From the NCBI GenBank assembly GCA_027475525.1, contig JAMWFC010000088.1, forward strand, positions 694,757-758,756: a DNA stretch of 64,000 bases. The letters are read 5' to 3'. This DNA is from Macrolepiota albuminosa (Eukaryota > Basidiomycota > Agaricomycetes > Agaricales > Agaricaceae). Shown piece by piece: positions 57,681-64,000 of this stretch. Numbering within the stretch: position 1 is the first letter of the stretch; each line of letters begins with the position of its first letter. The translations under genes and the position numbers were made by a program. A model generated the notes under the pieces. The model made no database searches. It was not told where the DNA came from and saw only the letters and a list, made by a program, of their open reading frames with translations.

Positions 57681-58555
57681 TATTAACAGATATGATTGTT
57701 TTGGGAATCCAATACAACAGATTGTTCATACAATTAGAGTACACTACATCACTATCATTTCATGTGAGTGTTCTGAAATGAGTGTATTGGTGGAGGATAC
57801 TATCTGCTTGCAGCTGGTTTCTAGTACATTTGATTGGACACAAATATATTTTACAATGGCTGTGCTGGACAACTTCTATCTCACAAATCTAGAGTGCAAA
57901 GCATCTGCCTATCAGTACTGACAGAGAAATTGCAAGAATAACTTTTCCAATTGCATCTTCTAGTGAAGTAAATAACTTTTACCGCAAACTACAACAAATT
58001 TCTCATTTATGGTGGTGGCCGAAAAAGTTGAAGTGGACAGGCTTTGGACATAATGAATCAAGGCACCTCATGTTGCTGGACCATGGTGAGCTTGCAATAT
58101 TCTGTCTGACTTGTTCTCAGCCTGGAGTGAATCTTCTATCTAACTGGGAAGAAGATCTTGTTCAGTAGAAATTCAATTGTTCTTTGATGATGAATAGTAA
58201 CTTCAAGGCAGATCATGTCCAATATTCTAATCCTACTCATGATGTATGGCATTTAGAAGGTGGGGGAATGTTGGCTAAGAGAGATGAGTTCACAGACTAT
58301 CTCAAACATGCAAAGGAATAGCCAACAGTGAGTGACATTGCCTCTCTGTCCAGCATCTACTCATTGATTCACAATCTATTATCTCCATCTACTATCTGTT
58401 ATCCATCCAATAGCCATTTGCATTTGTTGGATTTGCATCTGTCTAGGGAGCACCTTATAAAAACACATTCAAAGCTATTGAAAGAGCTCTGATGATGAAC
58501 AAGTCATGCAACATCATTGGTATCATTGCAACAGCATGTACATAGCATGGCTGCT

Positions 58556-58807
58556 TGTAACAGAGTTACAAGTATTGATAGCTTAGTGTTTACACACATA
58601 CAGAATCTAACTAGTTCAGTCTATTGACACTATGTAGGTGTAAACAGAAGATAAGCTGCTGACTAAGCAGCAGATAACTAAGTATTTATAATATAATTAT
58701 ATTATAATAAATAATATATAATTAAGCTAACTAAAGTAAGTAAAAGCTATGTAGCAGTAGCTATATAACATACTATGCTACATATCCTCCAATCAGACTG
58801 TGTTACA
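58556..58807 (+). repeat. Candidate solo LTR, copia-type
   Basis: An AT-rich 252-bp segment beginning TGTAACAGAGTTACA and ending TGTTACA. It has TG...CA ends with short inverted repeats, as in many basidiomycete Ty1/copia LTRs. The start matches that of 59490 apart from two CpG-type changes. No 5-bp target duplication is evident. Confidence 0.4.
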
Positions 58808-58841
58808 GTCTTGCTGCTGAAATGGTCAGGCCATCAAAAGG

Positions 58842-59315
58842 TCAGGAATGGGGGCAATTGAAGTCTCCAGATGCACAGAATGAATTAGCCATAGCGTTGT
58901 TCATATTATAATTGAGGAACTCATCCTCAAGTGCAGGCTCATGGGTTGTGCCCAATGGCTCTGCCTCTGGCAGGATGTCATCAAAGTCCCATAGCAGGGA
59001 CAACATGATGTTAGAATTGTATAACAGATCCAGCATGGGCTCCTCAACTTCAGGAGGAGCTATGTTGTTGGACACATAATTACGCATCCACAACTCATGG
59101 ACATGGAAATCTTGCCTGATGAAGACTGATGGAGAGATACATTCTGTTTCAGAATGCATTATCAAAGGCCTGACAGTTAGACTGTTGTTGCAGTGACAAG
59201 TGCTGCTGGTCTCCAATGGTGGCCTCATGCTACCTGTTCCAGCCTGGGATGGATAGAGGCATGCTATAATAATCAAGGTGCTGTAGCCTCTTATCGTCAA
59301 CTTTGGTGGCTTCAT
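58842..59315 (-). CDS. Hypothetical ORF between LTR-like segments
   Basis: This is a 157-codon frame from ATG 59315. No family is recognised. It has SVFIRQDFHVHELWMRNYV in the middle and an acidic C-terminal half (EVEEPMLDLL, DFDDILPEAEPL). It may be a fragment of a retroelement or a captured gene. There is no support beyond the open frame. Confidence 0.3.
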   Translation of the reverse strand: MKPPKLTIRGYSTLIIIACLYPSQAGTGSMRPPLETSSTCHCNNSLTVRPLIMHSETECISPSVFIRQDFHVHELWMRNYVSNNIAPPEVEEPMLDLLYNSNIMLSLLWDFDDILPEAEPLGTTHEPALEDEFLNYNMNNAMANSFCASGDFNCPHS

Positions 59316-59489
59316 GTTGAAGCTGGTGGTCCAAGAAAAAAATGTGGGTCATGTAGGTGACCCTATATGTATATATCTGATCCACTTAGCTGAGTGGAAT
59401 TCGGTTGTGAATAAGAATGTATATAGCATCTGCAGTAGTGAATATGAAGGATGAAGCCTCTGGAATATCAACTGGATGAGACTTGAAGT

Positions 59490-59737
59490 GTAACGGAGTC
59501 ACACTTGTTACTAACGTCAACAACGCTATAAGCATTCATTAGAGTATTATGTAAGATAACATCTTGTATTCACTCTAGTTCTAGTCAATCCGATACTGCG
59601 GTCTGATTCAGCACTGTAGAGTATTATGTAAGATAACATCTTGTATTCACTCTAGTTCTAGTCAATCCGATACTGCGGTCTGATTCAGCACTGTGTGAAA
59701 CACACAAGATAGTTCTAACTCATAACCAACGGTTACA
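59490..59737 (+). repeat. Candidate LTR fragment, copia-type
   Basis: It begins TGTAACGGAGTCACACTTG and ends AACGGTTACA, with TG...CA ends. It contains one 77-bp duplication (59541-59617 and 59618-59694), without which it is about 171 bp. Confidence 0.4.
59541..59694. repeat. 77-bp two-copy tandem duplication
   Basis: The copies start at 59541 and 59618, inside the LTR-like segment. Confidence 0.85.
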
Positions 59738-59837
59738 TTTTTTTGAATCTTCTGCTATCAGCTTTAGACTCTAGGCTTACTAGGCAACTTTCATCAAACC
59801 CTCTCGATTTCTGTTGGCATCACGTCAAAAATGTGCT

Positions 59838-60788
59838 TCCATGACTGGCTCTCTTGATCTGGACCCTCCGTTCCCAGCTGCAGACACAGGTGACTTACCT
59901 GTGCTTCAAGCTGTAAAGACGCAATCCGCGTCTGCATACCAACCTCCACCAAAGCAGGATGAAACAATACCTCGTGATGTCAGCGTGAGCTTTGGAATGC
60001 CGGGTAGGCTATCTGTATCACAGATGATGTCCATTGTACAGCCTGGTGGCAAACCAGGAGAGAGATTTACAGTCTCAGGAGTGTCGCTGCCAGCGAGCCA
60101 AATGCCTTCACTGATGTGTCTGGTACTGCCTGAGAGCACATCAGCTCAGTCTGAAGGTCAACCGGACCTTACTCAGTACTCAGAATTGGTACAAGGCAGC
60201 ACGTTTGCGCATAGTACTCTATTCTGGACGGCGCCAACTGAGCGACATTTGGAGTATGTGGCAGACGCGGCCACTGAACCAGGACCATCATTATTGACAA
60301 CACAAGGACAGAAGCAAGGACCAGCAATAGTGGTCAGTAGGGAGGACAACAAGGTCGTGAGGGTGGAAGAGGCGTCGCCAGCGCCTGGACTCCCAGAGTT
60401 GCACAGAAGGGCTGGCAAACAGCCGCAGGTGAGGCATGAAGGCCTCAGGAGAGCCCTGGACTTAGAATTTGAGCTGGAATCCTCAGATGATGAGGGAAGC
60501 AAGAGGTCGCATTTGACCCTGTCTATCCAGCTGCAGCTAGTGTTGGACCAATATCCATTGGTCATGAAGAAATCGACGTGGAAGCGTCTGCAGCTGTATG
60601 TAGTAAAGCACCTACAGTTACTGGCTGCTGGGAGTCATGATGTACCTCGTGCAGATTTGACTGAATATATCGAATTGTTTGTGCGTATCTTTGAACTTGA
60701 AGTGGTGGAATACCTCAAGCGCAAAGCGGTGCTGATACAACGCTGTACCAGCAGTCAGGGACACACCATGCACCAGAAGTCAAAATAA
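59838..60788 (+). CDS. Hypothetical protein, open reading frame of 316 residues
   Basis: It starts at ATG 59838 (MTGSLDLDPPFPAADTGD) and is open to TAA at 60786. The N-terminal two-thirds is Pro/Ser/Gln-rich and probably disordered. Residues around 205-225 are acidic (DLEFELESSDDEGSKR). The C-terminal part is predicted helical (SIQLQLVLDQYPLVMKKSTW, IELFVRIFELEVVEYLKRK). No known domain is recognised. It could be a gag-like protein of a retroelement or a captured gene. Its intact frame stands out among the decayed neighbours. Confidence 0.45.
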   Translation, partial: SMTGSLDLDPPFPAADTGDLPVLQAVKTQSASAYQPPPKQDETIPRDVSVSFGMPGRLSVSQMMSIVQPGGKPGERFTVSGVSLPASQMPSLMCLVLPESTSAQSEGQPDLTQYSELVQGSTFAHSTLFWTAPTERHLEYVADAATEPGPSLLTTQGQKQGPAIVVSREDNKVVRVEEASPAPGLPELHRRAGKQPQVRHEGLRRALDLEFELESSDDEGSKRSHLTLSIQLQLVLDQYPLVMKKSTWKRLQLYVVKHLQLLAAGSHDVPRADLTEYIELFVRIFELEVVEYLKRKAVLIQRCTSSQGHTMHQKSK

Positions 60789-60954
60789 ACATTTAATTAT
60801 GGGCTGAAAACTGTAAGCCTCCTGGTAGCAGTCTCAACAAAAATATATCTCCCAAAACATCGCAATAAATACACAGAAAAGTACAGAACAACAGGCAGGG
60901 ACCGGCTCAAACTATCAGCTCAACAATAGTCCAACCACTGTAATAGGGAGGGGA

Positions 60955-61108
60955 AGCATGGGAGCTGGCAGAAGTGATGAAATGGGATCAAATTGTGGTG
61001 ATCTGGATCAAAGATCAGATCTGACAATGACAGCATGGGAGCTGGCAGAAGTGATGAAATGGGATCAAATTGTGGTGATCTGGATCAAAGATCAGATCTG
61101 ACAATGAC
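60955..61108. repeat. 77-bp two-copy tandem duplication
   Basis: The copies start at 60955 and 61032 (AGCATGGGAGCTGGCAGAAG). Confidence 0.85.
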
Positions 61109-61350
61109 ACAACCAAAAGGGGAAAGAAGGATCTATGAATAGGATCATGCTAAATGGAGCTCAAACAAATGGGGAAGTGGAAATCAGAGACATCCGGAAG
61201 AATGATGGAACAAGAAGTTGAATGGTAGAATTGGTGCACCAAAACAGGCCTCTCAAAAAGGAAATTGGACTATCAAATATGTTCCGGAGGTTGGGGGAGT
61301 TTACAACAAAGTGTCATGTGTAGATAGTGGTCTGTACACCAGAAAAACAG

Positions 61351-61358
61351 TATAAATA
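61351..61358 (+). promoter_or_regulatory. TATA box of the gypsy LTR
   Basis: TATAAATA lies about 1.1 kb upstream of the gag frame, in a stretch typical of the U3/R border of basidiomycete Ty3/gypsy LTRs. Confidence 0.45.
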
Positions 61359-62440
61359 GCCCAAGTTTAGTAGAGAATAGACAGGCAATTGATAGGCAAA
61401 GGCTCGGTGATTCCCAGAGAGTGAATTGCTTAGGCTAGAGTTTGTTGAGAACCCTCTGCATTCCAGAAGATTAGGATTTGCAACTCAAAACATTAATACC
61501 TCAAGTTCATCATCAAGTCAGTGTAAATTGAGGAGTCATACTCTACACCAGCAAGCCCCAGAACTATCAGTAATACTCACACCAAGTACTACAGCACGAG
61601 GATCAGCTGTCAGGTTCTGCTGAGTCGGGGGCTTTCTGGGAAAGCAACACCCTTACAAGGTGGACTTGATCTACGGATACTCAGGTGTCTGGAAGTCCGG
61701 GGCTAGGGCTCCGGGGTTCAAGATGTGGACAAGGGGTGGTCCTGGAGAAGGGAACTTGATCCGGGGTTTTTGGGTTTTAGAGGCTGAGGGTTGGAGGGTG
61801 GTCGAGTCAGGAACCGGGGGTTCTAAGACAAGACCAGGTTAACAAATTATAAGTCACAAAGTGCGTACCAAACTTAGAGCATGTGGTTGTTCAAGCATGC
61901 CAGTCAGCGCGTACCAATCAAGCAGAAGGCACGCAACAATTCAAGTTAATATCAAGACTAGCGAATACAATGGGGGTTTACACTATAAATACTAATCTGG
62001 GGTTCCGGGGTGTCTGGGATACGTCCCGGGGGCATTGAGTAGTGGAAGGGGGGCTGTAAGTTGAGATCATGCATGTGGAGTGCACGATCAATTGGCGCAG
62101 AGGGAGTCGTGATGCATGATGGCACAGGAGCGGCTGGCATGATCCGATGGTGGCGGTTGGCATGATCCAATCGTTGGTTGGGGTTGATGGTGGTTGATTC
62201 CAGGCCCAGGGGTGCCGGATGATGGTGGCCCTTGATGCGTGTGATGGCAGTGTTGGTAGTTGTGATGGCAGGGGCGCATCCTGTGGGATTGGAGGGAGGG
62301 TCCCAGATGGGGTTCCAGGGGTGTCCCGGGGTGGATCCGGAGGGGGGGTTGTGACATCAGCAGTCTCAACGGCCATGCTGGCCAACTCAGTGGAATGTGA
62401 AATGAGCATGCACCAATGAGCAACATTAATTGCGGACGCA

Positions 62441-64000
62441 ATGGAATTGCTCAATGTGCCTTGTCAGGCCAATGAGTCTCAGCAAGACTACGTTAGGCAT
62501 CAGAATGCTGCAAACTGGCAACGCATTGTTAGTGGAGTGCCTCAGCAGGCATTGTCTGAGGTAGAGACTGTGATGACAACTCCAGCAGAGCCAGAGGCAC
62601 TACTGGCAGTGCAAGAGGTTAAGACACCTCAAAAGCAGGTCACTATCAAGGAAGAGGTGGACAAAGTCCACATTCTTGAGAAGCAAACATGACCATGACA
62701 CATAGTGCAACATGTCCACCTAGTGGACAACTGGAATGAACGCGTTAATTACCAGAGGATACGCAACCAGGACTTGCGCAATCATGGTGAGTTGTTGATT
62801 GACAACCAGGGGGTAGCCTTTGAAGGGCGTGAGGGTATAACACTTGTCGATGACATGCAGTGACAATTCGTGGCTCGAACCGCTGAACTGGACAGAGATC
62901 CGGGTGGTAGTGATGATAGTAGTAATCACTACAAGAGGAGGGAGCCAAATCGTTGCAATACCGACAGTGGAGGTCGTGATCATAAAAATAATGATTGAGA
63001 CAATAATAATCGTCATAATGGTGGCAGGCATGGTGTTGGATTGCCAGCAGAGCAAGAAGTGAGGCAACAGCCCACCCCAAGGCCGGAAAGAATGGCCAAT
63101 GAACACCTGTTTCGCAGTCCTTGGGCATTTTCAATGACCGCACTGCATGAGTTGCATGAAACTACACCTGGAATGAATGAGGCGGTCAGGATCCATATGG
63201 ACCATATGCATGACCGTCTCACTTGTCTGGTGGATGACTCCCTTGGAGTCAGGTTTAAATTTCCTGCTGGGGTAAGTCCCTGCAAATCCAATGGTAAGCA
63301 CATACATGCATATGCTAGAGGGCATAGGTTCTCCCAATTGGAGGACTGGGCCATGGATGTCTGCTACCACCTGGCAGCCTGCTGCTATGGTGGAGATGAC
63401 ATGGACCAGGAAAGAATATTTGTGCTACATAAATTTATGGAGGGGGAGGCTCGGAATTGGTTCTGTTGCCATGTCCTCCACATTAATTGTGACAGACCGC
63501 ATTGGACGTTTAAAGAAGTCCTGATAGGACTGTATAATTGCTTTGTCAACGCTGCAATGATGCAGGAAGCTTGGGATGCCTTTAGAAAGGCAGTGTATAA
63601 TGCTAAGACTGGCGTCCAGACATTTTATGATGATCTGGTGGGTCATGCACAGAATATGGCTGTCTATCCAGCCAAATACACCATTTGCAAGACATTCCTG
63701 GATGGAATACCTGCAGACATGAGGAGAGCGTTAATATGCGATGACAATCTGTCTCTGGAGGTCAATACTGTGACTGAATTTTTGGTGTATGCCATTTGTT
63801 ATGAGCAGTTGACATGGACTGTGAATCATTATGAGCAACGTAGTTCATGCCAAGGATCCATGAACCATCAGGCAGTGAAGGTGGGGACCTTTCTGGCCAA
63901 ATGGTCGGAGATGGAGAACAATAGCAATTTGCAATTTGTTGTCCGCAAGACCATTCCTGGAGGCCAACGGCCTTGATCAAAGCCTGCTGGACAATGGCCA
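62441..64000 (+). pseudogene. Ty3/gypsy Gag polyprotein, continues beyond the window
   Basis: One reading frame from ATG 62441 runs to the window end. It is interrupted only by TGA codons at about 62690, 62696, 62861, 62996 and 63974, several of which replace Arg in basic or Asn-rich contexts (for example between NNND and DNNN). The retrotransposon Gag core lies at about 63290-63800: FSQLEDWAMDVCYHLA, MEGEARNWFCCHV, WTFKEVLIGLYNCFVN, AVYNAKTGVQTFYDDL and TFLDGIPADMRRAL. This is the capsid-forming part of Gag. Protease and RT should lie downstream, outside the window. The all-TGA stop pattern indicates CpG decay rather than random nonsense mutation. Confidence 0.75.

Larger units (their letters stand above)
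55740..58330 (+). pseudogene. KDZ transposase with CxC cysteine cluster, decayed and split
   Basis: KDZ (Kyakuja-Dileera-Zisupton) elements are large DNA transposons expanded in Agaricomycetes. The N-terminal part shows QLLNELLGCESIDEVTDCF near 56290 and the Cys/His cluster ACSDYHLA, stop, WQCHDCLLSTIFCHGCFCCM with MHHSNPLH near 56340-56455, matching the CxC2-type cluster fused to KDZ transposases. After the 830-bp element at 56851-57680 the core continues: TQIYFTMAVLDNFYLTNLEC (57835), WTGFGH (58040), CSQPGVNLLSNWEEDL (58115) and NSNFKADHVQ (58195). Frameshifts and stops are frequent. Ends of the KDZ element are not identified. Confidence 0.75.
60800..62440 (+). other. 5' non-coding part of a Ty3/gypsy element, including LTR promoter
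   Basis: No LTR boundary is certain. The stretch includes TATAAATAG at 61351 followed by a likely start region, GC-rich GGGG-containing sequence at 61630-61840 and leader sequence before the gag frame. A 77-bp duplication (60955) lies inside. Confidence 0.4.

Overview
This is a repeat-dominated window from a mushroom-forming fungus (Basidiomycota, probably Agaricomycetes). The evidence is 50-60 bp GT-AG introns, a fungal-type FunK1 kinase remnant, a KDZ transposase with its cysteine-cluster domain, a DUF6570-type Helitron Rep/helicase, a JmjC protein of the Agaricomycete type and a patatin/NB-ARC/TPR (NLR) gene. The only large gene that looks intact is the NLR; nearly everything else is mobile or decayed.

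Layout. 1-5640: 3' end of a decayed Helitron-type helicase, then two copies of an accessory module, the first inverted and the second direct. 5647-11385: a tyrosine-recombinase (DIRS/Ngaro-type) retrotransposon with split direct repeats A1...B1-A2-B2. 11531-11576: a Helentron-like 3' terminus that abuts a truncated FunK1 kinase (11577-12645). 13.6-14.4 kb: GC-rich low-complexity DNA. 14673-20436: an eight-exon NLR gene. 22010-24286: a complete non-autonomous Helentron-like element with a minisatellite. 25445-55654: a stretch that starts with the 5' terminus and minisatellite of the same family and ends with its 3' terminus. Between them lie a zinc-cluster/coiled-coil gene, three lineage-specific genes (one a JmjC protein), a Rep/PIF1 helicase fused to a USP-like cysteine peptidase, and the accessory module. 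I propose that this is one roughly 30-kb cargo-carrying Helentron. 55.7-58.3 kb: a KDZ transposase pseudogene split by another small Helentron-like element (56851-57680). 58.5-64 kb: copia-type LTR remnants, an unrecognised open ORF and the 5' part of a Ty3/gypsy element with a decayed gag.

Two window-wide signals matter for anyone using this annotation. First, there are fifteen two-copy tandem duplications, all with a period of exactly 77 bp, at unrelated places. They look like uncollapsed k=77 assembly overlaps, and removing one copy restores the reading frame of the NLR, the helicase and the JmjC gene. Second, many in-frame stops in otherwise open genes are TGA where CGA (Arg) is the likely ancestor. 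At one site the two helicase copies carry TGA and CAA, the two deamination products of CGA, which points to CpG-methylation decay.

How the parts work together (inference): the Rep/helicase would move the large element and, in trans, the short minisatellite-bearing elements that share its ends. The accessory, JmjC and unknown genes would travel as cargo. The NLR is a probable non-self recognition gene whose phospholipase domain has lost its catalytic residues.
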